A stretch of DNA of 64,000 nt from Peptococcaceae bacterium UBA5752 (GTDB lineage Bacteria; Bacillota; Dehalobacteriia; UBA4068), in the NCBI GenBank assembly GCA_002419055.1, contig DIFI01000009.1:124001-188000 (forward strand), in the 5' to 3' direction. The notes under the pieces were generated by a model, which made no database searches, had not been told where the DNA came from, and saw only the letters and a program-made list of their open reading frames with translations. The position numbers were made by a program, and so were the translations under genes. Shown here one piece after another: positions 15,921 to 23,861 of the stretch; within the stretch, counting starts at the first letter, position 1, and each line of letters starts with the position of its first letter.

Positions 15921-16607
15921 ATGAAATATTATAATCAGGAAATAACTAAGTTACTGAGTGAGTTGGGTGCTAATGATGTCGGGTTTGCCGATCTTAGTCC
16001 TCATCAGCAATGGCTGCATTATCAATACGGCAACAGTTGGGATGGTTACCCCTATGCGGTGACAGTAGTAGTCAATTTCCCGAAAGCTGTGGTAAACCAG
16101 CTTCTTGAAGCGCCATCGCACAGCTATTTGCGTTTTTATGATATAATAAATGATAAGCTAGACGGAATGACACTTGCCGTTGCAAATTATCTTGAAGCCC
16201 TTGGTTTTGCTGTTTTTCCTGTACCGGCCTCACAGCGTTCAGGTGAGGCGAGACTTGACGCTATATTCAGCAGCCGTGCTGCTGCCCACTGGGCAGGTTT
16301 GGGTTGGATCGGTAAAAGCTGTTCTTTGATCACTGAGCAGCGCGGGCCGCGGCTGCGGCTGGCAACGGTGTTGACAGATGCGCCGTTTATCTGCGGTACG
16401 CCTATGAATCCGCAATGTGGTAATTGTCAAGCCTGTATTGATGCTTGCCCTGTCGGAGCACTTAAAAATGTGTTATTTGCCAATGATCTGCCGTTAAGCG
16501 AACGCTTTGATGGTAAAGCTTGTGATCAGTTTTTACAGCAGATGCGTCATAGCTTCGGCAAACGTATTTGCGGCCGCTGTATTGCTGCTTGTCCTCATGG
16601 TAGATAG
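15921..16607 (+). CDS. QueG-like double [4Fe-4S] cluster protein (short form)
   Basis: The C-terminus has two four-cysteine ferredoxin-like clusters, CGNCQACIDACPVGAL and CGRCIAACPHG. It follows a domain with RLDAIFSSRAAAHWAGLGWIGKS, which resembles the substrate domain of epoxyqueuosine reductase (QueG). At about 229 residues it lacks the HEAT-like C-terminal part of full QueG (usually over 350), and such short relatives have no assigned reaction. The start is ATG 15921 because GAGG lies seven bases upstream; GAGG overlaps the cvpA stop. It sits 55 bases before selD and may share its transcript. Confidence 0.7.
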   Translation: MKYYNQEITKLLSELGANDVGFADLSPHQQWLHYQYGNSWDGYPYAVTVVVNFPKAVVNQLLEAPSHSYLRFYDIINDKLDGMTLAVANYLEALGFAVFPVPASQRSGEARLDAIFSSRAAAHWAGLGWIGKSCSLITEQRGPRLRLATVLTDAPFICGTPMNPQCGNCQACIDACPVGALKNVLFANDLPLSERFDGKACDQFLQQMRHSFGKRICGRCIAACPHGR

Positions 16608-16662
16608 CTGTTAAACTGCACCTTATTATTTGAATCTCTTTAATGAAGGGAGGGTGACCGGC

Positions 16663-17703
16663 ATGGATAATCCAAATAGTAAAAATCTCACTGCTATGAC
16701 TGAAAGCGGTGGTTGAGCAGCTAAATGGGGTCCGGAGGATCTCTCGCAAATCATGAGCTGTCTGCCGCGTTTCACTCATCCTAACCTTTTGGTCAATAGT
16801 GATGACTATGATGATGCCGGAGTATATAAACTCAATGATGATATAGCTATAATTCAAACGTTGGATTTCTTTACGCCGATTGTTGACGACCCGTTTTTAT
16901 TTGGCCAGATTGCTGCCGCCAATTCTTTGAGCGATATCTATGCTATGGGCGGCAAACCGCTGACTGCTATGAATATCACAGCCTTTCCCGCCTGTGGAGA
17001 TCGTCAAATGCTTAGTCAAATTCTTTTGGGCGGTGCTGATAGAATAAAAGAAGCCGGTGCGTTGTTGATCGGCGGTCATACCATCGATGATGCTGAACCT
17101 AAATATGGATTATCCGTCTGCGGAATTGCGCACCCGGATAGCATCGTTACTAATCGCAACGGCCGTGCCGAAGATCTGCTTTTTTTAACCAAGCCAATTG
17201 GTACCGGTATCATTTCAGCCGCTATTAAGGCCGATTTTGCCGATATTGCGATAGCACAGCCGGTTTGGCAGAGCATGATCCAGCTCAATGATAAAGCTGC
17301 TGCCGCGATGAGCGAATGCGGCGTGCGCTGCGCTACTGATATTACCGGCTTTGGACTGCTGGGTCATTGTTATGAATTAACCGCGGCTAGCGGCGTGGGT
17401 GCGGAAATCTGGTTCAATGCCGTTCCGGTATTTGAACAAGTTATGGAGCTGGCCGAAGAAGCAGTAATTCCCGGCGGCGCTTACCGTAATTGTAAGTATC
17501 TTGAAAAGCACATCCATTACGATTCGTCATTGGCCGAACATCTACGATTGTTGCTTTGCGACCCGCAGACCAGCGGCGGCTTGCTGATCGCTGTAGCTAA
17601 AGAACAAGCTGCTAAATTGGAAATCTTACTTGAAAATGTTGGCGTTAATTATGCAATCATTGGCAAATTGACTGATCAGCAGGGAATAAAAGTAAAAGCA
17701 TAG
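16663..17703 (+). CDS. selD: Selenide, water dikinase SelD, a selenoprotein with in-frame UGA
   Basis: SelD makes selenophosphate, the selenium donor for Sec-tRNA, from selenide and ATP. Translation from ATG 16663 (preceded by GGGAGGGTG) reads TESGG, then UGA at 16714-16716, then AAKWGP. The catalytic position 18 is therefore selenocysteine, with Lys21 following, as in other Sec-containing SelD proteins. A hairpin that can act as bacterial SECIS follows. The full product is 346 residues. Further motifs are TLDFFTPIVDDP, ITGFGLLGH and DPQTSGGLL. Conventional gene finders would start at ATG 16753 and lose the active site. SelA, SelB and tRNA-Sec needed to read the UGA are encoded at 33131-36542. 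Confidence 0.95.
16714..16743 (+). promoter_or_regulatory. Sec UGA codon and candidate bacterial SECIS hairpin
   Basis: The UGA is at 16714-16716. GGGGTCC (16727-16733) can pair with GGATCTC (16737-16743), two G-T pairs included, around GGA. This gives a stem-loop about ten bases after the UGA, the distance expected for SelB-bound bSECIS elements. The exact fold is inferred. Confidence 0.65.
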
Positions 17704-17736
17704 AGTAAAATATTTTTTAATGAGGCGTATTAAACC

Positions 17737-18768
17737 ATGTCAAATTTTTTAATGTTTATTTCAAATAATAAATATCTGTTGTTAACCGCAATTTTTGTGA
17801 TTATCATAATAATGGTTTTGTTGCGTTATCGTCGAAATGCAACTTTTAATTGCGGAAAGGTTGAGCAAAAGGAATATGTGCCGCGTGTTATGGTACCAAT
17901 ATCGCTGGACGAAAACGCGATGAGTAAAAAGATTCTACCTTTGAGGGAAAGATTGCTCAATTGCGGAGACCGTTTGAGTATTGATATTAAAAATTTGATT
18001 GATGAGCGTGCGCCATTCTCGTTAAATGATATTGTTGCTGTTTATAACCGTGTATCGTCATCTTTGCAGTTTGCGTTATGTACTCATATAGCTAACGGTC
18101 AATTTCTGCAAAGTTATTTTGACAGGCGTGATCAGGGGGAATTTTCCGCCGAAACGCTGATCGCGGCCTACCATATCAGCCCTGATGAAAATTTACTTTC
18201 ACAGTTTGTTGAGTTGCTGGCATCTCGTGATGAGGCGTCTCAAATGCTGGCGACAAGGTTGTTGAGTGGTATTCATGATAACAAATCGATGACATATTTG
18301 GCGTTAGCTTTAGCCCAGCCGCATCGTTTTGTACCGGCAAGAATAGCCGAGATATTGGCTTCTATCGGTGAACCGGCCGCTAAGCTTCTAACGCGGTTGT
18401 TGCCGGAAATCTATGGTGACAGCAGGAGGCGGGTTTTGGAAGCATTGGCTATTATCAAAGTTTCTTATGATATCGATAATGTAGTACTCTGTCTCCAGGA
18501 TAGTGATGCTACTGTGAGAGCAGCTGCTATTGCGACTTTAGGCGAGCGCGGTTGTGGTAATGCCACACAATTGCTGCGGGCTGCCGTTACGGATGAAGTT
18601 TGGCAGGTACGCGCTGCTACCGCCAAAGCATTGGGTAAAATTGGTGACAAGTCTGCTTTGCCGCTTATCCGTCAATTGACTCAAGATGATCAATGGTGGG
18701 TTAGCGCTAATGCAAAAGAGGCGCTGAAACTATTGCATACTGATGGGGCAGATGCCGATGTTAACTGA
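17737..18768 (+). CDS. Membrane-anchored HEAT-repeat protein
   Basis: A single membrane segment lies at about residues 12-31 (YLLLTAIFVIIIIMVLL), with a positively charged stop (RYRR). About 310 cytoplasmic residues follow. The second half is made of HEAT-like helical repeats, clearest in VRAAAIATLGERG, VRAATAKALGKIGD and a last WWVSANAKEALKLL. HEAT repeats serve as protein-binding scaffolds; no catalytic motif is visible. 343 residues. The gene end overlaps the start of the DUF951 gene by 11 bases, so the two are probably co-translated. Function is unknown. Confidence 0.75.
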   Translation: MSNFLMFISNNKYLLLTAIFVIIIIMVLLRYRRNATFNCGKVEQKEYVPRVMVPISLDENAMSKKILPLRERLLNCGDRLSIDIKNLIDERAPFSLNDIVAVYNRVSSSLQFALCTHIANGQFLQSYFDRRDQGEFSAETLIAAYHISPDENLLSQFVELLASRDEASQMLATRLLSGIHDNKSMTYLALALAQPHRFVPARIAEILASIGEPAAKLLTRLLPEIYGDSRRRVLEALAIIKVSYDIDNVVLCLQDSDATVRAAAIATLGERGCGNATQLLRAAVTDEVWQVRAATAKALGKIGDKSALPLIRQLTQDDQWWVSANAKEALKLLHTDGADADVN

Positions 18769-18958
18769 CGAACAATTGCGTAGTCTAAAAATCGGGGATA
18801 TTGTAAGCCTTAAAAAACCTCACCCCTGTGGCAGCTATCAATGGCGGATAGAACGACTAGGAGCTGATATAGCTATGACCTGTTGCCAGTGCGGCAGATT
18901 TGTTATCATATCTCGCGCAGATTGCCAACGGCGAATTAAAAGTATTGTTGAAAAGTAA
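18758..18958 (+). CDS. DUF951 family protein
   Basis: This 66-residue protein matches the DUF951 pattern: KIGDIVSLKKPHPCGSYQW, GADIAMTCCQCGR and a basic C-terminus. The cysteines suggest a small zinc-bound or nucleic-acid-binding fold. The family is conserved across Bacillota without a defined function. ATG 18758 is the likely start, after GGGG; earlier ATG codons at 18743 and 18752 are possible. It ends before a strong terminator. Confidence 0.8.
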   Translation: MLTDEQLRSLKIGDIVSLKKPHPCGSYQWRIERLGADIAMTCCQCGRFVIISRADCQRRIKSIVEK

Positions 18959-18995
18959 TTGGCTCAAAACATATTAATATAAATATATTTAACTT

Positions 18996-19047
18996 CACCC
19001 CTTTAGTTAAAAGTCTTTATACCTAAAAGACTGAAGGGGTGTTTTTT
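18996..19047 (+). terminator. Terminator after the DUF951 gene
   Basis: CACCCCTT (18996-19003) pairs with AAGGGGTG (19034-19041), with an inner AAAGTCTTT/AAAAGACT helix. Six T residues follow. Confidence 0.85.
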
Positions 19048-19115
19048 GTTAGATCTAACGAAAAATATATGAATGGTATAGATATGGATTATAACTTAAT
19101 ATCAGTTATTTGCTG

Positions 19116-19144
19116 TTGTTGAGCTTCACCGATTGTGGTATAAT
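19116..19144 (+). promoter_or_regulatory. Promoter of glmU-prs
   Basis: TTGTTG (19116-19121), 17 bases, TATAAT (19139-19144), 36 bases before the glmU start. Confidence 0.7.
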
Positions 19145-19179
19145 CAACTTGAATAAATTCTCTATTGTGAGGTATAGTT

Positions 19180-20550
19180 ATGACGTTTTCTGCGATTATT
19201 CTTGCTGCCGGTAAAGGCACCCGCATGAAAAGCGCTTTGCCTAAGGTTTTACATCCGTTGCTTGGTCGTCCGATGATTCATTTTGTCACTAACACAGTGG
19301 CCGCGGTTGGTGTTAATCAAACAATCGTCGTTTTGGGTCATGAGGCAGAGCAGATCATTCCTTTATTGAACGAAAAAACCGAAATTGTTTACCAGCGTCC
19401 ATTGCAGCTTGGTACCGGCCATGCGCTTCAACTGGCTTTGCCCGCGGTTGCCGGAAATTGCGATAAATTGCTGATACTCTGCGGTGATACTCCGCTTTTG
19501 ACAACTGCAACTCTGCAAGGTCTGGCTGACTATTTTAGCGAAAGCTCCGCAGCCTGTACTGTGCTTTCAACAGTCATAGCCAATAGTTTCGGCTATGGTC
19601 GGATAGTTCGCGATTTAGATGGCAACTTAATGCAAATAGTAGAAGAGAAGGATGCCTCAATCGAACAAAAACAAATCAAAGAGATCAACAGCGGTTGTTA
19701 TTGCTTTGATGCCCCTGCCTTGCGCGAAGTGATTGGTGAATTGAAACCACAAAACGCTCAAGGAGAATATTATTTGACAGATGCTATTACTGCTTTATGT
19801 AAGCGGGGTAAAATTGTCAATATCTATGCATGCCAAGATAGCGAAGAAATTATGGGAATCAATGATAGGGTCCAGTTAGCGGCGGCTGATGCTATTCTGC
19901 GCCGCCGTAAAAACGAACAGCTGATGCGTCAAGGCGTTACTATGATTGATCCAAATACAACCTATATAGAAGCTGCGGTGACTATTGCACCCGATACCGT
20001 TATTGAGCCAAACACTTATATCCGAGGCAACAGTATTATCGGCGGTAATTGTCATATCGGCCCCAATGCTGATATTGCAGATAGTATTATTGGTGATAGC
20101 TGCTTAATCCACCGTTCGATGCTTTGTAATTGCCGGACCGGTAATAACTGTGAAATTGGACCTTTTGCCTATTTACGTCCCGGTACTGTTTTGGCTGACC
20201 GTGTCAAGGCGGGACACTTTGTGGAAATTAAAAAGAGCGAAATCGGTGAGGGTAGCAAGGTACCGCATTTAAGTTATATTGGTGATTGTACAATTGGCAT
20301 CGGCGTTAATATCGGCTGTGGAACCATTACTTGTAATTATGATGGCACGAATAAGCACCCCACTGTTATCGGAGATGGTGCATTTATTGGCAGTAATACC
20401 AATCTTGTTGCTCCGGTAAAAGTTGGGAAAAACAGTGTGATTGGCGCAGGTTCCACGATTACTGATAATGTGCCGGATGATGCTTTGGCCGTAGCGCGGA
20501 GCCGACAAACCAATATTGAGAATTGGAGTGCGAAAAAAGGGAAAAAATAA
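19180..20550 (+). CDS. glmU: Bifunctional N-acetylglucosamine-1-phosphate uridyltransferase / glucosamine-1-phosphate acetyltransferase
   Basis: GlmU makes UDP-GlcNAc for peptidoglycan and other surface polymers. The N-terminal uridyltransferase has LAAGKGTRMKSALPKVLH (7-24) and the metal-binding CGDTPLL. The C-terminal left-handed beta-helix (about 255-456) shows hexapeptide repeats and the acetyltransferase motifs GPFAYLRPG, FVEIKKS and NYDGTNKH. 456 residues is standard. GTGAGG precedes the ATG. No terminator separates it from prs, so glmU-prs is likely an operon, as in Bacillus. Confidence 0.97.
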   Translation: MTFSAIILAAGKGTRMKSALPKVLHPLLGRPMIHFVTNTVAAVGVNQTIVVLGHEAEQIIPLLNEKTEIVYQRPLQLGTGHALQLALPAVAGNCDKLLILCGDTPLLTTATLQGLADYFSESSAACTVLSTVIANSFGYGRIVRDLDGNLMQIVEEKDASIEQKQIKEINSGCYCFDAPALREVIGELKPQNAQGEYYLTDAITALCKRGKIVNIYACQDSEEIMGINDRVQLAAADAILRRRKNEQLMRQGVTMIDPNTTYIEAAVTIAPDTVIEPNTYIRGNSIIGGNCHIGPNADIADSIIGDSCLIHRSMLCNCRTGNNCEIGPFAYLRPGTVLADRVKAGHFVEIKKSEIGEGSKVPHLSYIGDCTIGIGVNIGCGTITCNYDGTNKHPTVIGDGAFIGSNTNLVAPVKVGKNSVIGAGSTITDNVPDDALAVARSRQTNIENWSAKKGKK

Positions 20551-20655
20551 AATATCTTTGCTGTATTTATACAGGATACGTGCTGAATTTGACGAAATAT
20601 AGCTAAGTTTATGTTTGCAAAATATATGTAATAATTTATGAGGGAGTCGTAAAGC

Positions 20656-21603
20656 ATGAGTAACCAGAAAATGAAATTATTTGCAGCAAACGCTAATTAT
20701 GCCCTGGGAGAGGAAATTGCCGAATATTTAGGACTACCGGTTGGTTTGGCTAAAGTAAAGACTTTTTGTGATGGCGAAATTGCCATTGAAATAGGCGAAA
20801 GTGTCAGAGGCTGTGATATATTTATAGTTCAGCCGACCTGTGCTCCTGTTAACAACAGCTTGATGGAATTATTGATAATGATTGATGCGATGCGCCGTGC
20901 TTCGGCTCAGCGGATCACGGCAGTGGTTCCTTATTATGGCTATGCTCGTCAGGAACGTAAAAGTAAGCCGCGTGATCCGATTTCCGCCAAACTTGTTGCC
21001 AACCTTTTGACTGCGGCCGGTGCAGATCGCATTATAACCATGGATCTTCATGCTAATGCTATTCAGGGATTTTTCGATATTCCTGTTGACCATTTACCGG
21101 GCGTGCCGTTGTTGGCGGAATATTACAAAGGATTGTGCAAAGAAGATTTGGTTGTGGTAGCGCCCGATGTCGGCGGTGTGGTTCGTGCCCGCGCACTCGC
21201 AAATCGCTTAGGAGTCGATATTGCGATTATTGACAAGCGTCGTCCGGAAGCAAATAAATCGGAAATTATGCACGTTATCGGAGATATCGATGGTAAAACC
21301 GCGATTATGATTGATGATATTATTGATACTGCAGGTACTATCACCAAAGGCGCTGCTGTATTACGGAAGATGGGTGCTAAAGATATTTATGCGTGTTGCA
21401 CTCATCCGGTACTTTCACCGCCGGCCATGGAACGGCTGGAGGAATCTGTAATAGCCGAAGTGTTGACTACCAATACTATACCGATTGATGTTAAACGCCA
21501 GGGAAGTTGCAGTAAGATTAAGACACTTTCGGTGGCTGCCTTATTAGGTGAAGCAATCATTAGGATTCATGAAAATTTATCTGTCAGTAAATTATTTGAT
21601 TAA
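20656..21603 (+). CDS. prs: Ribose-phosphate pyrophosphokinase (PRPP synthetase)
   Basis: Prs makes PRPP from ribose 5-phosphate and ATP for nucleotide, NAD, histidine and tryptophan synthesis. The 315-residue class I enzyme has the flexible catalytic loop YARQERKSKPRDPISAKL, the pyrophosphate-region TMDLHANAIQGFFDIPVD and the PRPP-binding DDIIDTAGTI. GAGGGAG precedes the ATG. It follows glmU and ends at a strong terminator. Confidence 0.97.
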   Translation: MSNQKMKLFAANANYALGEEIAEYLGLPVGLAKVKTFCDGEIAIEIGESVRGCDIFIVQPTCAPVNNSLMELLIMIDAMRRASAQRITAVVPYYGYARQERKSKPRDPISAKLVANLLTAAGADRIITMDLHANAIQGFFDIPVDHLPGVPLLAEYYKGLCKEDLVVVAPDVGGVVRARALANRLGVDIAIIDKRRPEANKSEIMHVIGDIDGKTAIMIDDIIDTAGTITKGAAVLRKMGAKDIYACCTHPVLSPPAMERLEESVIAEVLTTNTIPIDVKRQGSCSKIKTLSVAALLGEAIIRIHENLSVSKLFD

Positions 21604-21619
21604 CTAAATCTTTGATTTT

Positions 21620-21654
21620 AGGCGGTCAGCCCGTTGGGCTGCCGCCTTTTTTTT
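21620..21654 (+). terminator. Terminator after prs
   Basis: AGGCGG-T-CAGCCC pairs with GGGCTG-CCGCCT around GTT and is followed by eight T residues. Confidence 0.9.
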
Positions 21655-21744
21655 AATGTTTAAGTATAGTTTAACTATATTATTAACATTATCTTCCGTA
21701 TATTTCTTTTTTTATTGCATACATTTGTAGCGGAGGGGATATAT

Positions 21745-22026
21745 ATGGACGAAAACAATCAAATGCTGAGTTTGGTAGATCGACAGAAGCTTAATGCTAC
21801 CGGCATCAAGGCAGTCGATAGCTTTGATAACGATAATGTAGTTTTGTCTACGCTTCAGGGCTGCCTTACTGTTAGTGGTAACGATTTGAAAATAACCAAT
21901 CTAAATCTTGATCAGCAACAAATAGAAATCAGCGGCATAATTGAATCAATGAGTTATTCTCAAGACAAAGCAGAAAGAACGATGCGTGCCAAGGGTAAGA
22001 GTTTTGTTGGCCGCCTGCTTAAATAA
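21745..22026 (+). CDS. yabP: Spore coat assembly protein of the YabP/YqfC family
   Basis: This 93-residue protein matches YabP: LVDRQKLNATGI near the start, a central beta-rich segment (VVLSTLQGCLTVSGNDLKI) and IEISGIIESMSYS. YabP is made in the mother cell in Bacillus and is needed for sporulation. The start at 21745 follows GCGGAGGGG. It is followed after five bases by yabQ, the arrangement conserved in endospore formers, so the organism or its recent ancestors made spores. Confidence 0.88.
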   Translation: MDENNQMLSLVDRQKLNATGIKAVDSFDNDNVVLSTLQGCLTVSGNDLKITNLNLDQQQIEISGIIESMSYSQDKAERTMRAKGKSFVGRLLK

Positions 22027-22031
22027 TAGTT

Positions 22032-22592
22032 ATGTCGTTATTATCGCAACAATTACAATTGACCGGAGCATCCTTGCTGATTGGTGCAGTATTGGCCTTC
22101 TATTATGATGGTTATTGTTTGGTACTGCGGCGTCGCTTGTACCGCCATATCGTTAAAGCTTTTGCCGATATCTGTTGGTGGCTGACATCTTTTGTGGCTG
22201 TCGTCAGCTTTTGGCTGTTAATGATCTCCCAGGGCCCGCGTCTGTCCGTCTTTGTTTATATATTGCTTGGCGTTGTCATTTATCGTATGACAGTGCGGCA
22301 ATATATATTACGTTGGTATGTAATACGCCATCGTAGTCACAAAAGACCTTCTATTGGCCGGAAACCCGTTAATAATAATCATAATAATAAAAACAATGAT
22401 AATAAAAACAATGATAATAAAAACAATGCCTCTAAAATATCAAACTTGGAAATGATATTTGATCGCCCGGCTCTTGCTGTTTGGCGGTCAAAAAAACGTG
22501 CTGGTATAGCATCAGAAACGTTTAGATATAAGATAAGATTAAACTTTTTTAAGTATATAGTAACACCTTTTGAAAAAAAGAAAAAATTATAA
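22032..22592 (+). CDS. yabQ: Spore cortex biosynthesis membrane protein YabQ
   Basis: YabQ is a membrane protein needed for spore cortex formation. The 186-residue protein has three to four membrane segments in residues 10-95, with GAVLAFYYDGYCLVLRRRL early on, a YabQ pattern. The segment about 115-135 is an asparagine-rich tandem repeat (NDNKN units) that looks like a recent expansion. The C-terminus is basic. The start lies five bases after the yabP stop, with a weak ribosome site, so coupling to yabP is likely. Confidence 0.82.
   Translation: MSLLSQQLQLTGASLLIGAVLAFYYDGYCLVLRRRLYRHIVKAFADICWWLTSFVAVVSFWLLMISQGPRLSVFVYILLGVVIYRMTVRQYILRWYVIRHRSHKRPSIGRKPVNNNHNNKNNDNKNNDNKNNASKISNLEMIFDRPALAVWRSKKRAGIASETFRYKIRLNFFKYIVTPFEKKKKL
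22384..22428 (+). repeat. 15-bp in-frame tandem repeat within yabQ
   Basis: ATAATAAAAACAATG occurs three times in a row (22384-22398, 22399-22413, 22414-22428) without mismatch. It encodes five-residue NDNKN-type units, and being a multiple of three it keeps the frame. Copy number could vary by slippage. Confidence 0.9.
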
Positions 22593-22611
22593 TGGTATTA
22601 TAATTTTGTAG

Positions 22612-22640
22612 TTGATTTGTCCACAATCTGTTGATATAAT
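22612..22640 (+). promoter_or_regulatory. Promoter of the HTH-divIC pair
   Basis: TTGATT (22612-22617), 17 bases, TATAAT (22635-22640), with TGA before the -10. It lies 33 bases before the HTH gene, which would let divIC be made in growing cells independently of the sporulation genes. Confidence 0.7.
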
Positions 22641-22672
22641 GTAGATAACTTCTTTTTTTTGATGGAGTATAT

Positions 22673-22936
22673 ATGCAAATAGAGATTCGCGGCGCCCAAA
22701 AACTTAGTTTTCGGGAGAAGCAGGTGGTAACGCTTAAAGAGACAGGCGTTGCGGCAAAAAGTATTGCCTTGAGATTAAAAATGTCCGAAAGTTCGGTTGC
22801 AACCCTTTATCAAAGGGCTCGAGCTAAGGGTTATGAAACAGTAATTGTTATTGATGGTGATGCTTTGGGTTTAATGGAAGATGATGAGATGGAGGATAGC
22901 GATGGCGAGCAACAACCCGAAAAGAAAATCGATTAA
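22673..22936 (+). CDS. Small sigma-region-4-like helix-turn-helix protein
   Basis: This 87-residue protein has one recognisable domain. Residues 11-60 (LSFREKQVVTLKETG, AKSIALRLKMSESSVATLYQRARAKGY) match a sigma-70 region 4 / LuxR-type helix-turn-helix. The C-terminus is very acidic (EDDEMEDSDGE). It could bind DNA or act on RNA polymerase; there is no receiver or other sigma region. It has its own promoter, and its 3' end overlaps divIC by 35 bases. In the Bacillus order yabP-yabQ-divIC there is no such gene, so it is an extra component here. Confidence 0.7.
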   Translation: MQIEIRGAQKLSFREKQVVTLKETGVAAKSIALRLKMSESSVATLYQRARAKGYETVIVIDGDALGLMEDDEMEDSDGEQQPEKKID

Positions 22937-23306
22937 CAGAAAATCTAGAAATAATCCGAAAAGAAATTCAATAAACGTAAAACTGGGGGGAAATTTTCGC
23001 TGGTTTAAATTGCTGATTTGCTTTGTTGCGGTCTTTGCCATCATACAAATCTGTCAACAATTGTATAGTTACAATTCATTGCTCAAAGAAGTGGATGGTT
23101 ATCGTGACCAGCTCGCCTATGCGCAAACCGAATATGATGAGTTGCTGGAGCAAAAGAAGTTGCTGTCTAATGATTCCTATATCGAAACAATCGCTCGAGA
23201 AAAATTAGGCATGGTCAAGCAAGGGGAAGTATTGGTATCGATAGCCAAAAACGGTGATGTTCTGACTTTGAATGAAAATGTTGATGATAATGAAGTGGTA
23301 CATTAG
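22902..23306 (+). CDS. divIC: Septum formation initiator family protein (DivIC/FtsB)
   Basis: DivIC/FtsB is a small bitopic protein of the divisome that acts with DivIB/FtsQ and FtsL. From ATG 22902 (after GGAGG) it has 134 residues: a basic cytoplasmic N-terminus, one membrane helix (about 35-52, LLICFVAVFAIIQI), a coiled coil (about 55-85) and the conserved end motif YIETIAREKLGMVKQGE. It overlaps the HTH gene and is followed by a terminator. Confidence 0.88.
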   Translation: MASNNPKRKSINRKSRNNPKRNSINVKLGGNFRWFKLLICFVAVFAIIQICQQLYSYNSLLKEVDGYRDQLAYAQTEYDELLEQKKLLSNDSYIETIAREKLGMVKQGEVLVSIAKNGDVLTLNENVDDNEVVH

Positions 23307-23311
23307 TAAAT

Positions 23312-23346
23312 AAAGAGCTATATCCGCTAAGGATAGGCTCTTTTTA
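23312..23346 (+). terminator. Terminator after divIC
   Basis: AAAGAGC-TATATCC pairs with GGATA-GGCTCTTT across a short loop, then T residues. Confidence 0.75.
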
Positions 23347-23356
23347 ATAAAAATAA

Positions 23357-23385
23357 TTGACAATAAGCGTTTGGATACTTATAAT
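23357..23385 (+). promoter_or_regulatory. Consensus sigma-A promoter of the S1-domain gene
   Basis: TTGACA (23357-23362) and TATAAT (23380-23385) match both consensus hexamers exactly with a 17-base spacer. It starts about ten bases after the previous terminator and lies 34 bases before the ATG at 23419. Confidence 0.85.
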
Positions 23386-23418
23386 TGTCTTATATCAAAG
23401 GGGAAGGGTATACATAAT

Positions 23419-23808
23419 ATGGCAATTACTGTCGGCAGCATTGTTGACGGCAAGGTAACGGGTATAACCAAGTTTGGCGCTTTTGTAGAAATTGAAAACG
23501 CAAAAGTTGGATTGGTTCATATTTCTGAAGTCGCTGACGCTTATGTAAAAGATGTTAACGATTATCTTAAGATTGGGGATAATATCAAGGTCAAAATTCT
23601 TAGTATAGAAGAAAACGGCAAGATAGGTCTTTCGATCAAACAAGCAATATTGCCTAAACCAAAGGAAAAGCAACCGCCGATGGTTGTATTTGATAATGAA
23701 TCATCGCGCTCCGGCGCTTTTGAGGATAAACTGGCTCGTTTCATGAAAGATAGCGATGAAAAATTGGTTGCACTCAAAAAACATCAGGAGGGCAAAAAAG
23801 GCAGATAA
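23419..23808 (+). CDS. yabR: S1 RNA-binding domain protein (YabR/general stress protein 13 type)
   Basis: This 129-residue protein starts with a complete S1 domain: VGSIVDGKVTGITKFGAFVEI, GLVHISEVADAYVKDV and GDNIKVKILSI (residues 4-72). A charged tail follows. Such proteins bind RNA or ribosomes. The gene lies after divIC as in Bacillus, which supports the name. The start at 23419 fits the S1 start; a longer frame from 23371 would cover the promoter region. It has its own strong promoter and terminator. Confidence 0.88.
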   Translation: MAITVGSIVDGKVTGITKFGAFVEIENAKVGLVHISEVADAYVKDVNDYLKIGDNIKVKILSIEENGKIGLSIKQAILPKPKEKQPPMVVFDNESSRSGAFEDKLARFMKDSDEKLVALKKHQEGKKGR

Positions 23809-23810
23809 TA

Positions 23811-23837
23811 AAAAGCACCCTTTCAGGGTGCTTTTTT
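23811..23837 (+). terminator. Terminator after the S1-domain gene
   Basis: AAAAGCACCC and GGGTGCTTTT form a stem around TTTCA, followed by T residues. Confidence 0.85.
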
Positions 23838-23861
23838 CTCGGTAGCCTATAAGGAAAAATA

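Noticed and set aside
16753..17703. SelD starting at the ATG at 16753.
   Set aside because: It lacks the catalytic Sec18 and Lys21 region; reading through the UGA restores the family N-terminus.
22384..22428. Tandem repeats as a possible CRISPR remnant.
   Set aside because: The units are contiguous without spacers and lie in frame within yabQ.
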